Shown here piece after piece: positions 23,281-35,792 of a DNA stretch of 64,000 nt. Source of the stretch: Cotesia glomerata (Eukaryota > Arthropoda > Insecta > Hymenoptera > Braconidae); assembly GCF_020080835.1 (NCBI RefSeq), contig NC_058161.1:8924297-8988296 (forward strand), written 5' to 3'. Both the position numbers and the translations under genes were made by a program. Under the pieces are notes generated by a model that did not search any database, was not told the origin of the DNA, and saw only the letters and a program-made list of their open reading frames with translations. How positions within the stretch are numbered: position 1 is the stretch's first letter; each line of letters opens with the position of its first letter.

Positions 23281-25601
23281 AGGGGGGGGGGGGGCAAAAT
23301 GGGGTACCCCCAAAATTTCATAAGAAAATTTTTTTTCTCCAAAAAGCTCTTTCAGCTTCCTAAAATATATTTTAATGTCATTTCCTACAATTTAAAAGAA
23401 AAAAAAATTTTTTAATTAAAAAAACAAGAAAAATTTTTTTTTTCTAACTTTTCTTACAGTAATTTTTATCGTCATTGTGCATCGTAATAAATTTTTTTTC
23501 ACATCTACGATTAATTTTTCTAAATTTTTAAGTTCTCGCTTTACAAATGAATGATTAAAAAAAAAAAAAAAATCGGGGAGTCATTGGTTCCTTGCCAGTT
23601 TTCGAAAATCAAGTTCTAATCTGATCTTCACATTTTTAAGGTCCTAGGAACTAGTTCTTAATATTCCTACGAGGATATCTGTCGGCGTGTGTGTATGTAA
23701 GTGTAAACCTCTAATGTGTCGAAGAAAAATCTTACATAGAAAGAAAAATTTCTTGACTGGAGAACAAAATTCTTGGCTCAAGAAACTTTTCAGGTGCCTG
23801 AAGGAAGACTGAAGTTGTGTTGCCCGAAATAAAAATTTTTCTTGAAATTCTATTCTTGGTGGAAGTAATTTTTTCTTAATTCAAATTATCATAAATACTT
23901 GATGCAATAAATTTTTACATTTGATCAAGATTTTTAGATACTTTAGGGAAGCAGTGCCACCTACTTCAGTTGAGAAAAAAATTTTCTCATCTTGAGAAAA
24001 TTTTTCTCTTGAATATTTGATACCCATTTTATATTATTTTAGCGTACAATTATACATATTGAATGAAAAAAAATGATTCAACATTATTAGATCTTCCCAT
24101 TTGATATGTTAATCAATAAAAATATTAATGAAAATTTACTTCTATTTTTATATTTTCATGTCTGATCAGGCCTGTTCATGTCTGCAGGATTGAATACGCT
24201 CAGGTCTTATCATGCCTGTTCATGTCTGATCAAGCCTGTTCATGTCTGAAAGGTTAAATACGCTTATGCCGGTCCATGCCTAGAAAATTTAATTAAATTT
24301 ACCTTACGGTAGATTGTTAATGATAATCAAAATACTTTTATTTATTGGATAGTAAAATATGCCGTTTATTGATAATTTACAAATTTATTAATCGAAATTA
24401 ATGTACATATACTGAACATATTTAAAAATTTTTTTTACCATATTTGGTCCTTAGCATGAACAGGGATGATCAGGCCTGAGCGTATTTAACGCTTCAGACA
24501 TGAACAGGCATGACCATGTCTAATTTCAGGCCTGATTATACATGAACAGGCATGAGAAGGTCTAATTGCAGGCCTGATCATACATGAACAGGCATGATCA
24601 GGTCTGATCATTTTTTTTAATATTTGGAGCAAGAAGCTGAATTTTCTCAAAACAAGAAGATTTTCTTGACTTAAATAAATTTTCTTGGATCAAGATACAT
24701 ATTTCTTAAAACAAGAGAGTTAATTTTGTTGGAATAAGTGAAATTTCTTGTGTCAAAAAGAAAATTTTTTTTTCGCTTAAGGAAATAATTAGGAAGAAAA
24801 ATATTTTCTTGGCTCGAGTGAACCTTTTTTTCTGTGTAAACTAACCATTCTAAAAGAATGTATTTTTCAAATAACTTCGAAATTTATTCTCGGATAATTT
24901 TTGATGTCATAATTTAACTATCAATGCTCAGAAAACTAAGTCAGAGGCCGCCAATTTCTTCAAAATCATTTGGTGGGCTTGTGAGATATTTAATTTAAAA
25001 AGTAAGATCTTCAGGCCTACAAGATCATTCAACTTGAAAAAATTTTCCTGAATCCCTAAACCAAGAAAGAGAGTGCAAAAAAATTACGAATGTTTTTTTT
25101 CGTGCTATTGCTTGGAATTGCGTGAGAACTATGTCTAAAAAATTTTTCACCGGGAGATCCAAAAATTAGAATCTTCTCAAGGGAACTCTTTTTTTTTTAT
25201 CTTGATATTATTTTTACTCAAGCGAAACCCGTCAAAAATTACTACAAAATTAAAAAATTTTTTTTGCTACCTCAATTTTTGTTAGGAGTATATTGCGTCA
25301 ACTATAACAATGTTTCTTTTTTGGGTGATTTGTTCATCTCTCTGGGTTCATTCGTAGACTTATCGATAAGAAAATGTTATTTTTTTAACGACATTTCATT
25401 TTCGGATAATGAAATTTTTTTTTCACTTTTTCAGGGGGTACCCCATTTTGCCCGCAAAAAAAAAAAATTTTTTTTCTACGGCAACTTGAAATTTGATTAT
25501 TTTCCTTCAATTACGACTGAAAACGAGAAAAATCAGCATATTTAAGTCCTTAAAATCATAACGGTTTCTTAAGTACCCCATTTTGCCCCCCCCCCCTCCC
25601 C
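23281..25601. mobile_element. G-rich TIR element, GGGGCAAAATGGGGTAC family
   Basis: The left GGGGGCAAAATGGGGTACCC (23290-) and right AAGTACCCCATTTTGCCCCC plus C-rich end (25571-25601) are inverted, with TATATA runs on both sides. A second internal inverted copy (GGGGGTACCCCATTTTGCCC) lies at 25434-25453. A CMC-like element (23735-24836) is nested inside. No transposase frame; the 93-codon frame at 25264-25545 merely overlaps the right repeat. Confidence 0.6.
23735..24836. mobile_element. CMC-like element with CTTGACTCAAGAA and CATGAACAGGC words
   Basis: The left CATAGAAAGAAAAATTTCTT and right TTTTTTTCTGTG ends are flanked by TA. Outer arms hold TTCTTGACTGGAG, TTCTTGGCTCAAG and similar words. 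An inner pair of arrays (24158-24285 and 24455-24612) holds TCATGTCTGATCAGGCCTG-type words, inverted relative to each other. Two word layers suggest one element inside another or two word sets. Non-autonomous. Confidence 0.5.
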
Positions 25602-25766
25602 TATATATATACATACATAAATACATATATAAATTTTTGAGCCAATGCCATTTTTCGACATTACTCGATGAAATAAAACATATTATGATAAAATTTTCCT
25701 AAAATTACAACATGAGACCAGCTACAATAGTTAGATTTCTATAGAAATCTACCTAACAAGGAAGTA

Positions 25767-28110
25767 CACGGAAAGAAATTTATAGGAACCTTTCCAAAGC
25801 ATTATGAGAATGGTTCCTATAATAAAATGATCATTATAGGTATCAATCCTATGCTCATTATGGGAACCATACCCATAATTTATTGAAAAAGTTCCTATAC
25901 AATAATGGAATAGCTTAAATATATTATGGTTATGGTTCCTATATTGTTTGTGTGTCATCACTGCATTATTATGGGAATGACGCACACAATAATAGAAAAA
26001 TGTTTATTTTCATAATAATAAAGCAATCACTTCAAAAATATAAAGTAATTATTATATATTTTTTTGCTAGTAAATTTTGTTTTGTAAATGAAACTTGATC
26101 TTTCACTAGAGTGAAAAAATTTCTTTTTCATAATTTTAATTCACGTGTGTACTTAATCTTAAATCGTTTATACGAACTCAGTTATAATTGTGTTGATTAA
26201 TATTGAAAAATATTGTTGCAATTCTAAAGTTTTTCTAATAAAAGGGATATTTTCTTGCTATACAATTGAGGAGCTGATTTTCAAAAGGGTATCTTTTCAT
26301 ATTTTAAAATACCAGTTTTCTGAACTTTTAAATATTAAATACTTCGAGAATTATAAGGATTTATAAATGAAAATCGAATTGCAGCTTCATAACCAATAGC
26401 ACTTTATAGCTAAATTAAAAAAAGTTCAATACAAATATTTATTATTGAAGATATCTAGTTTTTTGTCTCGATTAATCAAAAATGAAGATACCCTTTTGAA
26501 ACTCAGCTCCTTAATTACAGGAGCAAAATAGATATGGAAATTCATTGTTTATTTTTACAATTTCATTTTATTTTTAAAACAAATTATTCATTTACAATAC
26601 ATACGTTCCACATTATTCATACAATCCACCGTTTAGGAATGTAACTTTTACACTGATAGAAGGATTTATTTGTATTAAAAAAATATTTGTTAATAGTTAA
26701 CAAATCATTTATTAGAGACCATTTTTTAGAATCAAACAAATATTTCTTAGTATTTAAAATGATTTGTTTGTATTTAATAAATCAGATATTCATTTATTAA
26801 ATATTAATAAATCTTTTTAAATACTAAGAAATATTTGTTAAGGACTAAAAAGTGGTCTCTAATAAATGATTTGTTAAATATTAACAAATATTTTTAACTA
26901 TAAACAAATCCTTCTATCAGTGTATTGTTCATATGAACAATATTAGTTACTTTACATATTTCAAAAAAAAAGTTTGGAAAATCCAAAAGTGCACAACTCA
27001 TAATGCTCATTTAATTATGAAATATTAATAAAACAAAGAATGTGAAAAAAAAAAATATATAAAACCGCTAAAAAAACAGCTGTACTAGGAAGGTAATGCA
27101 CAGGCGCCCCTGGTGGACAAATGTACATAATATCTATAGATATAGATGTATCACCATCCATATTAATTTTACATGGATATATATAGATATACAGACTTGT
27201 GGTTTTCGTTTTTTATGAATTGTAATTAAATGACACTAAATTAACTAGCCATTCGCATTCGGTGACCTACAATTCTCAAGACGAATTTAAAAAAAAAAAA
27301 TTAAACTCAAATAATGGATTTTTTCACAAATTACAGTGTTTTCGGGGTTTCATACATGACGGACAGGAAAATTTTTTGATTTATTTTGATGTTTTTTTCC
27401 ATTTCTATTGTAGTAAATCAATTTTTAAAAAGTATAGAATTAATCTCCATTAAATTATCTCGACAATAGTATGCAAAATATCTTGATTCCGTGAACTAAC
27501 AAGGCTATAATAATAAAAATAGTTGCCAAAATGAGGCTAAAAAAATTTTTTGATCGTAAAGCACTCTCTGATGCTTCGCATCATGAGTCATGGAATAATG
27601 TTATTGGGAAGCAAGTAAAATGATCTAAATTACTAATAATTTCAAATGCTTCAAACTGGTCAAAATTAGTCGAATGATCAATAAAATATTTTATTACGAG
27701 TGTAATAACATAAAATTTTCAACGTCACAGAAACTTTATCGTTTTTCTATAGATTAGAAAAGTGATTCTTGTACTGTTGTGTGAAAAAATATTACTTCAA
27801 TATTATAGGAATGGTTCCTATAATATACGTGAATGGCTCCTATAATATCTAGCGTTTAATCCTATAATTATGGAAGCCATTCCTATAATATTGTAGAAAC
27901 TATTCCTATATATTATGGGAATCATACCGATAATATGACAGCTATAAGTATAGGTATCGTTCCTATAATTATAGGAACCATTCCCATAATTATAGAAACA
28001 TTTCCCAAAAATTATGGGTAAAATCCCCATAACCTAAGTAATCGCTCCTAAAATGGTAAAGGAAATTTCATTCAAATTATAGGAACGATTTCCATATTTT
28101 TCTTTCCGTG
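25767..28110. mobile_element. CMC-like element, TATAGGAACC word family
   Basis: The left CACGGAAAGAAATTTATAGG and right TTTTTCTTTCCGTG ends are flanked by TA (25765-25766, 28111-28112). Left arrays (25786-25990) and right arrays (27800-28090) consist of GGTTCCTATAAT, ATTATGGGAACCAT and ATTATAGGAAC words in both orientations. The 1.8-kb interior has no transposase frame and holds a nested 272-base element (26651-26922). Confidence 0.6.
26651..26922. mobile_element. CMC-like MITE, AACAAATATTT word family
   Basis: The left CACTGATAGAAGGATTT and right AAATCCTTCTATCAGTG are perfect 17-base TIRs with TA on both sides. The whole element is close to a palindrome: TAATAAATGATTTGTTAA pairs across the centre, and GAGACCATTTTTTAG pairs with CTAAAAAGTGGTCTC. 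Words AACAAATATTT/AAATATTTGTT recur six or more times. Nested in 25767-28110. Confidence 0.7.
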
Positions 28111-28160
28111 TATAATAATTGATTTTGGTAAACAATACACTATTTTAGTTCCTGTTACTA

Positions 28161-28400
28161 CACTGATAAGAAAATTAACTTCATTGAAGAGAAAAACTCT
28201 TGGAACAAGAAAATCAACTTGAAGAGTTTTATCGTCCTCAATTAAAACAAGAAATTCTTGAATTAAGTTAAATTTACTGGAACCGAGAGAAAGCTCTCAG
28301 TTTGAGAACTTTTCAGCCTGATTCAAGACAAAAAACTCCTTAAAATCATTTTCTTGACTTAAGAGTTTATCTTTTGAATTAAGATATTTCTTTACTGTAC
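28161..28400. repeat. CMC-like remnant, TTGAATTAAGAA words
   Basis: Begins CACTGATAAGAAAATTAACT preceded by TA, with repeated TCTTGGAACAAGA, TTCTTGAATTAAG and TCTTGACTTAAGA words. The right end near TTTACTGTA (28391) is imperfect. The 64-codon minus frame here is a by-product. Confidence 0.4.
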
Positions 28401-29127
28401 GGCTTTTTAATATATTTTTACTTATTACGACAATTTTATTATTATTTATATATTTTGTATTTGTTATGATAATTTTTCTCATAAAAATCAAATAAGTTTT
28501 CTAATTTGAAAAATTGTTTATTATTTTCATGTCAAGTATTGCAAGTCTAAATTTTTTCTGTCTCAATTAAGATGCAGTGCATTATAAGTTAAATATCTGA
28601 ATTATAAAACGGAAATTTTGTTAAAGAATTTACGATTTATGGAAAGAATCTCGGAAGAAAATAACCCAGTAAAAATTTAAAAAGGTTCCCTGTAAGTACT
28701 TGAACATCATGATTAATCTACCCTTAAGTCTGAAACTCGACTCAAAAAAAGTAACAAATAGAAAAACACATTTCATTTTATTTTTATGGCAAACGTTGTA
28801 AAATTCCAAGGATCCTTTTTAAATTCGAATGAAGGGCTGGACTTTTATCTATTGTTTTTTTCGGAGTATGCCCGATGATTTTAAACAGAACAGGAAAATA
28901 AAATAACGCAGAACTGGGCAGCTTAATATATATTTATATACATATGTATGTGTGTGTATTTATTGTAGGTGAATTGTAAATGCCGTAGATTTTATATTCC
29001 CAGTCGGGTATACCTGGAATATACGGTGAGCATAAAAAGGACAAATAAAAATTCAAGTAGTCCATAGTGTTGCCGTTGGCAGAGTTAGTGTGTGTTACAT
29101 CATGTATAGAACAGGAATTGAACTCAC

Positions 29128-29398
29128 CGGAAACTGGAGCAAGGATGTATGACCCAGTGACCTGCAGCCTTTTGCCTAATTCGTTCCTTCATAAGGGCTT
29201 TTTTGCTCCCGAACAGTTTCATCGCTAATTTGTTGTCTGTAGGCTGGAACAACGCTTGAAGCTGATTTTTTAGGAAGCTCTGCTTGACTTCCTGGCCCGG
29301 GAGACCCGGGCCCAATTCTTCTTTTGGCGTGCCATAGAGCGACACGTCGTCCACTCCGAAGTGAACTTTACCGCTTCCTTTGTAATTCATCTCGTTGC
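29128..29398 (-). CDS. Ih: Ih (HCN) channel, N-terminal pre-S1 exon
   Basis: Minus strand. The exon opens after the acceptor TTTTATTCAG (AG at 29400-29399) and closes before the donor GTGAGTT (29127 down); 271 bases, entered in phase 1 and left in phase 2. The peptide includes VHFGVDDVSLYGTPKEEL, then SFLKNQLQALFQPTDNKLAM, KLFGSKKALMKERI and AAGHWVIHPCSSFR. This is the highly conserved segment just before S1 of hyperpolarization-activated cyclic-nucleotide-gated channels (HCN domain / ion-transport N-terminal), which carry the mixed Na+/K+ pacemaker current in the plasma membrane. The next exon should begin with the Phe-Tyr-Trp of S1; I did not find it in 1-29127. The ATG at 29390 is internal to the exon, not a start. 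Confidence 0.92.
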
Positions 29399-29716
29399 CT
29401 GAATAAAAAAACGTTTTATTTTTGTAAATCTTTTTTTTGCCGTCAGGATTGTGAAATTTCGATTAAGTTTTCATTTATGGGAAGATAAAAATAGTATATT
29501 GTACATCAAAATGAATAAATGGCTGAGTAAAAAGTGTACTTGTAACTCTTAGGTCGTTAATGGTTAAATTTTTGGGTCTCAAATGGGTTTAAAAGTGAGA
29601 TAGTTTATTGGAAACAGAGCAGAGTCTAGTCTGGGTATTACAGATCGTAAAAACGATAGGTCAATTGAACGGGAAAATCCTGCAAGTACTTTTATAACCT
29701 TCATACTTTTCGTATA

Positions 29717-30476
29717 CACGGAAAAAAGTAAACTGTAATAAATAACAGTTGATTTATAATAAGTAATGATCAACTGCTAAAAATTACCATTTCAAACAGT
29801 AAAACCGTGATTTTACTATTCACTATATAATATTTACCATTTAAACGTTACAATTTACTCTTTACATGGAAGAAAATACTATTTCAAACAGTAATATTCG
29901 CTATGTAAAGGTCTAAAATGTTAAAGTATAATAATTAAGAATTCAGATTTTGATATTTATCATTTTGTACCTAAAAAATGATCTTATGATATGTAAAAAG
30001 TATAAAATAAAGTTAGTAAATTTCTAATACAAGCAACGTCAATATTTACAAAGTAAAATGGTAAATTTTAAACGCAACGCTAAAAATCAAACTGTAATTA
30101 TTGACTTGCTTGGACTGATAAAATGTATATTTTAAAAGTATAATTTTTACTGTTTCAAATGTTAAATTCTCCCAGAGTGAGACCCCCTTCTCTTTTATCT
30201 GAGTTCCCCTTCTCCTCAGAATATGGACTATATATTGAAATGGCAATTTTTACTGTTTGAAACTGTAATTTTTTAAGATGAAAGAGTCGTTATTTACTAT
30301 AGTGACAGCTACTAAACACTTATTTTGGATATTAAATTATTAATTGTGGCTTTTATACTTTCTACATTAAGTTCTGTAATATTTATATTTTTGCCACCCC
30401 GATGTTCGCTTTACTGTTTAAAACTATAAAAATTAACCGGGATCCGAGTAAATATTACAGTTTACTTTTTTCCGTG
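29717..30476. mobile_element. CMC-like element, AAACAGTAAAA word family
   Basis: The left CACGGAAAAAAGTAAACTGT and right ACAGTTTACTTTTTTCCGTG are near-perfect TIRs with TA on both sides. The 760-base body contains many copies of AAACAGTAA, ACTGTTTGAAA and TTTACTGTTT in both orientations. Non-autonomous. It lies 0.3 kb upstream (transcript sense) of the Ih exon at 29398. Confidence 0.65.
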
Positions 30477-33064
30477 TAGTATTTTAGCGTTTGATTTTCC
30501 TACGGTTTTGTTTTTTTTTTTCTTTTTTATCTATCTACACATTCTTTACTTCCTATTGAGAATTTTTTTTATAGCCAAGGCCTAAAATTTTTTGTTTGGA
30601 AATTAATTTTTGACATGAATGTATTCACCAAACATTCACTAGAGTTTAATTAAATTGATTAATTGACAACTTTGTTTAAACTTTTAGATAAAAGCAAAAA
30701 AAAAAACTGTTGAAATATGTGTTTAAATTTAATTCAATTTATTGATAAAAGTTTTGAGCTTTTTTGTGTAAAAAAATGAGGTATCCATTTTTGTTCTCGA
30801 TAAAAAAATTCAATAATAATAATAAATGAGTAATTAAGCAGTTGAACTTGAATTAAAAAGAAAAAAAATAACATAGAAACGCGGAAATACTTAAATGTTG
30901 GTACATGGATTCCGTCAATTTACGGAATTGCATTATCAGGAACGATCCAAGGTCTAGTATCTCTATTCTGCACATTAATCTTAATTTACAAGTATAACAT
31001 TGACGAATTAAGATATACGCGATGAGGAAACACACGCATTGCTACTATTATTTAATGGTGATATGCTATGACTTTTTATTTCAACGTAACAATACTCGAG
31101 ACTGAAGAAATTAGGCTAAAGTTAACTTAATCACTTTTTCGAGGATAAAATTGTGATGAGTGTAAACTAATAAAAAAAAAAAAAAAAACTCGCTTAATGT
31201 CAGTTTACGCTGACAATCCCAGTGTACTTGCATTAATTGTTGAATTTATTTTGTTTTAAATAAACTCTGTTTAACATTGGGACAAATTATAATATTAAAT
31301 TGTCAAAATTTGTTCTTTAGATTGAAAAAAAAAAATCCTTTTCATTTTATGTTATGTAACGTCCGTAATATTCAACTTTTAAAATCGCCGACGTATTTCA
31401 AAAATTAAATTTAAAAACTCTCGACAGGTAACTATTATACTTTGCAATTTAGAGAAAGCTTGAATCGATTCATATATTACATGATTATTCGTAATAATGC
31501 TGAATTTATTGTTGATAAATCCTGTTCTATTAAACACTAATAAAATTTTAGTCGAAACGTGACCTCATAAATTTGACTTTCGGTAACAAAATTATCATGA
31601 AATTCGGCAAGGGTCATGTAGGGCAAGTGTGCGCAGTGGGTAAGAGTGCGCAAACCCATTCATTTGAGTCCCAAATACAAGCACTGAAAAAAAATTAACT
31701 TGATTCGAGAGGAAAATTCTTGAACCAAGAAAATAATTTTGAAGAGTGTAATTGCCTTGAATCTAGACGAAAAATTCTTGAATAAAGTAAAATTTACTTA
31801 AACCAAGTAAAAATTTTTTAGTTTAAGAATTTTTTTACTCAAGAAGATGAAGTTCTTCAAAATTATATATTTGATTCAAGAACATATTTTTTTCTGTGTG
31901 AACAGAACACACATGACTGTATAGTATTTTTTTTTAAAAGTTATTATCATCTTAAATGATGAATTTCTATTTATTTTATTAATTATGCTCCAATATGTTA
32001 GCATTTGATTTGCTTAAAATTTTTGATCAGTCATCATCATTATAATTACTTAACTTTAAAAAACTCCATTACATTAATTGATTTATTGCGAGTTTAATTT
32101 TGACTAAAAATATTAACATTATAATTAATGTTTTCATTTTTAAAATGAAATTAAAAAAAAAAGTTATTATTTCGTGTAAGAATTTTTATGACCTTATTAA
32201 ATTTTTAACATTGACTAAAATGATTTCACAGATCATAGGAAGTATGACTATCAACTCGTATTATTCTTTTATCAACCATCAACCATCAGTTCTCCACGTT
32301 TGTGTGAGTTAATTAAAGTTTTTTGTTATATTTCTAAATTAAGTAGTTTTTGGAAGCTATTTTTTAAAACTGATTAAATAATAAATAATGAGTATGATAA
32401 AAATGATTTTTTTATTATTTTTAAACATGCATAACATTTTTTAATATTTTGTAATCCGGATGTAAAATAATTACTGAAAAGTCAATTCATCTGGGAATAA
32501 AAATTTCCATTCTGTGGTTATATTAAACAATGAAGTTAAAATTAAAAAGGCACCATTTCGTTATTGAAACAGAAAGAGAATTTTTACTTTTGAAAATTAA
32601 AAAATAATTCACAAATTTTAATAATTGCAAAAATTAGAACCATGTTTAATTTTTAAGCACTATGAACAAAATATTTGTTCGAAATTGCTTGGAGTCGCGT
32701 AAAATAAAGTTAATTTTATAAACTACAGTAGTAGTTTCATAAAACCAAAATGCGATACAACTTCAGAAGTTATTCAACAATAAAGACCTTCTGAAACTCA
32801 TGCAAAATTATGTATGATGTCAATTTAAGAAAACCACATGAGTTCAAAGATACATTTAACAAAACTAAGCTATCACTTTTCATTCAGAAGTTATATAGAT
32901 GTAATTTAACGAATTTTGATTCCTGTTAAAATTTACAGAATTCCGATTCCCCTATTTCAGAATCAATTTCGCTCATAGAAGAAATATAGAGAATTCTATC
33001 AAAGTAGAATTTTTTTTTCTTTAGTATACGAAAAAATATATTGATATTATCTTAATAATAAAAA
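30477..33064. other. Ih intron sequence, AT-rich
   Basis: Apart from the MITE at 31682-31898 I see no gene, RNA or TIR pair. GTAGGGCAAGTGTGCGCAGT at 31618-31637 is GC-richer and next to the MITE, possibly a remnant of another repeat. Confidence 0.4.
31682..31898. mobile_element. CMC-like MITE, TTGATTCAAGAA word family
   Basis: The left CACTGAAAAAAAATTAACTT and right ATATTTTTTTCTGTG are imperfect TIRs. The interior consists of TTGATTCGAGAGGAAAATTC, TTGAACCAAGAA, TTGAATCTAGA and related words, closely matching 1101-1320. TA flanks are not preserved. Confidence 0.5.
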
Positions 33065-33760
33065 ATTAGGAAAACGGTTGACCTTAAAGGCCATCCCTGC
33101 AACTTCTCGCTAATTCCTTTAATACTTGAGCGCTTAAAATTGCACCTACGAAGTTTTTGAGCTCTTCGAGCTCAAAAATACAATCTATTTGTTGTTTTGA
33201 GCTCTCCAAGCTCAAAAAATACCTTTTCTATGCTTCTGAGCTCTGTAAGCTCAAAAGTTTGATAAAAGTTTCATAGAACACTATTTTTTGAATTTTCAAA
33301 CCGCAATAACTTTTGAAAGAATGAACCGATTTTTTACGCGGTTGGCGGCATTCTACGCAGTTTTTTAAGCCTCATAAAGAATTTCTAAGTTTCAATTAGT
33401 CAAACTAGAAATTTCGGAGTAATTCCGAAAAAACACTTTTTTGGGTTTTCTTTCCTGCATGATATCTCTCGAACGAATCAACCGATTTTGACCGGATCAG
33501 CGGCAATCGACATGGTTTTTTGAGGTTAAGAGCTGATTAGTTTTTGGAGTTGATCGATAGAGCGGTTTAAAAGTTATTCCAAAAAAACCACTTAAAAAAA
33601 AATTCTTTTTTACAGATTTTTTTAGATTTATCAAAATCTACTGGTTCGAATCGATCCAAATTATGGTCAAAATCTAAGTTTAGTCAAGCTCTTTCGAATG
33701 GCACCAACTGCGATAAAATCGGTCAAGCCGTTCAAAAGTTATGAGAGGTTTACGTACGGC

Positions 33761-33811
<51 letters not shown>

Positions 33812-33844
33812 GCACGCACGCACGCACACGCACACGCACACACA

Positions 33845-34831
33845 GTCAATTTGTGGATGGACATGATGAACTTGCAACTAGCCAAGCATAAAACCGAGGC
33901 AGTGCTCATCACCAGCAGAAAAACGGTAGAAACCATCAAGTTGAGAGTCGGAGAACAAGAAATCACATCACAACCATTTATCCGTTATCTGGGAGTGATG
34001 CTGGATGCACGACTCAACTTCAAGCAGCAGGTGGAACATGTCAGTGCCAAAGCGTCAGTAGTGAAGGCTAGTCTCGCACGGCTGATGCCTAACATCGGAG
34101 GCCCAATACAGAGCAGGAGGCTACTATTGTCATCAGTAGTCACATCAGTGCTCACTTACGGAATATCCATTTGGGCTGATGCACTGGAAACCCAAGAATC
34201 ATGGAGAAAAGCTGGACCAATATACCGACTGAGTGCCTTACGAGTAGCTAGTGCCTTCCGCACTATATCAGAAGAAGCAGTGTGCGTCATTGCTGGAATC
34301 CTATCTCTTAGAGTTCTAGCAGAGGAAAGACGGGCCCTTTACCAACGAAAAAGGTCAACTGCACTGAGCCCTGAAGAACTTAGAATTGAAGAACGGCAGA
34401 AGAGCATAAGCCGATAGCAACTACAATGGGATGCTGCAGAGAAGGGTAGGTGGGCGCACCGTCTCATACCTCGGATCGACATTTGGCTTAACCGGAATCA
34501 CGGTGAGGTCAATTACTATCTTACGCAGATGTTGTCGGGACATGGGTGTTTTCGAGAGTATCTACACCGCTTTAAGCACGATGACTCTTCGGAGTGCCCG
34601 TCCTGCCCAGGAGCTGCTGAAGACGCGGAGCACGTCTTCTTTGTATGTCCTCGTTTCGATCCACAGCGTGAAGAACTGGAGAGGATCCTGAACCAGAGAA
34701 TGCAACCAGATTCACTAGTGGAAGCAATGTTGTCATCAGAAGCTGCCTGGAACCCTACCAACACGTTTGCAACAGAAGTCTTTAAAGACTTGCGTTCTAC
34801 CGAAAGAAGAAGAGCAAATAGCAGAAGATAG
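33845..34831 (+). pseudogene. R1-clade-like reverse transcriptase, copy 3 (5' truncated, one nonsense)
   Basis: Begins directly after CA repeats at the equivalent of the post-YADD region (VNLWMDMMNLQLAKHKTEAV), so motifs A to C and the endonuclease are missing. It continues through YLGVMLDARLNFKQQVEHV, the thumb/C-terminal region and the Cys-His motif CPSCPG...EDAEHVFFVCP, to the stop at 34829-34831. A TAG at 34415-34417 replaces a Trp that copy 1 keeps; otherwise the frame is open. About 95 percent identical by eye to copy 1, with the 14 codons that copy 1 lacks. A dead-on-arrival insertion. Confidence 0.85.
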
Positions 34832-35084
34832 AAGGAAGGTAGTTAACACCTTAGCCACCAGAAGGAAGAGCAGTAGCTAGATCCTCCCTTCACGAAGTAA
34901 TGCCTGACGGCGGTTTCCATGAGGGATTAGAGGAAAGAAGGAAAAGGGGTTTAGGGTTTAGTGGGTAGGGGCGTTAGTGTCGAGTTTTAGTATGACGCTG
35001 CGTCAAGTCGCCACATATCCAGGCCAAACAACTATGCCTAGAATCCGTAAAAAGGATTCCCCCCCCCTAAGGGAAAAAAAAGAA

Positions 35085-35099
<15 letters not shown>
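34832..35099 (+). other. 3' UTR and A-rich tail of RT copy 3
   Basis: Same 3' UTR as copy 1 (TGCCTGACGGCGGTTTCCAT, GGGTTTAGGGTTTAGTGGG). Hairpin CCAGGC (35019-35024) / GCCTAG (35036-35041) has one mismatch. An A-rich tail joins (CA)n at 35100. Confidence 0.6.
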
Positions 35100-35115
<16 letters not shown>

Positions 35116-35568
35116 CACATATATATACATACAGACACCGTGACACTCTCGTGGGAATAGTCAGGGAAGCCTCCTAGGACCTCAAAACGTCGAGATCTGA
35201 TGACAACTCGATTTTCGAAAAACGGGGTAAAACCAATAACTTCCCGATTTTTGAAAATTTTCGATTTTCTTAGCGGAAAGTTAAAAATAGTTTTAAACTA
35301 TTCGTCTTTTAGTTTAGATAATACTAGCTGTTACTCGCCCGCTCCGATGGGCGGTTTATAGAATTGCATTTTTAAATCTAGACTTGAAATTTCATTAGAC
35401 TATTGTTTTGACTTGCACAGATTCCTAATTCTATTATCGAATTGACATGTCCTTTTATCCATGTAATTATTCTGGCTAATATTCATTGTAATTTTCAATG
35501 TGCAATCATTATAACATTTCCGTGTCTTTTTTACAAAATTGAATAATAATTGATATGAAAATAAAAAT

Positions 35569-35655
35569 TTTTTTGCCCTCCGGGCGGAAAGTGGCAACTT
35601 TCGTCCCGCTGCGCTAAACTAAGTTGCCGCTTTCCGCCTTCGTCGGACAAAAAAA
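35569..35655. mobile_element. GC-rich hairpin, GGCGGAAAGTGGCAACTT arms
   Basis: TTTTTTTGCCCTCCGGGCGG and AAAGTGGCAACTT (35571-35603) pair with AAGTTGCCGCTTTCCGCC and GGACAAAAAAA (35622-35655). Abuts the next hairpin. Strikingly GC-rich against its surroundings. Confidence 0.6.
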
Positions 35656-35792
35656 TAGTATACACTCCTCGGGAAGTAAATAAGAAAGCCTCAGATCACA
35701 TGTTTGTTGACCTCGGCTTCGCCTCGGCCAACAATTACATGTGATCTGAGACATTTCTTACTTTACTTCCCTAGGTGTGTAATATACTATTT
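35654..35792. mobile_element. AATAGTATA hairpin with CCTCGGCTTCGCCTCGG core, copy 1
   Basis: The left arm (35654-35703: AATAGTATACACTCC, GGGAAGTAAATAAGAAAG, CTCAGATCACATGT) pairs with the right arm (35737-35792) with small indels. The loop holds CCTCGGCTTCGCCTCGG (35711-35727). The same core with other arms is at 43950-43966 and, reversed, at 44109-44125. Confidence 0.65.

Larger units (their letters stand above)
33065..35287 (+). mobile_element. HINE (DINE-1-like) copy C carrying an RT insertion
   Basis: Left part 33065-33764 (TTAGGAAAACGGTTGACC, AACTTCTCGCTAA, GAGCTCTTCGAGCTC palindromes). The (CA)n tract 33765-33844 has a CGCACGCACG variant block. The right part 35100-35287 ends with AACTTCCCG ... 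TTAGCGGAAAGTTAAAAA. The RT fragment 33845-35099 sits in the CA tract. It lies in the Ih intron between exons 37059 and 29398, antisense to the gene. Confidence 0.65.

Noticed and set aside
29717..30476. Coding exon suggested by the minus frame 30046-30246
   Set aside because: The frame lies wholly inside a TIR element made of repeated words.
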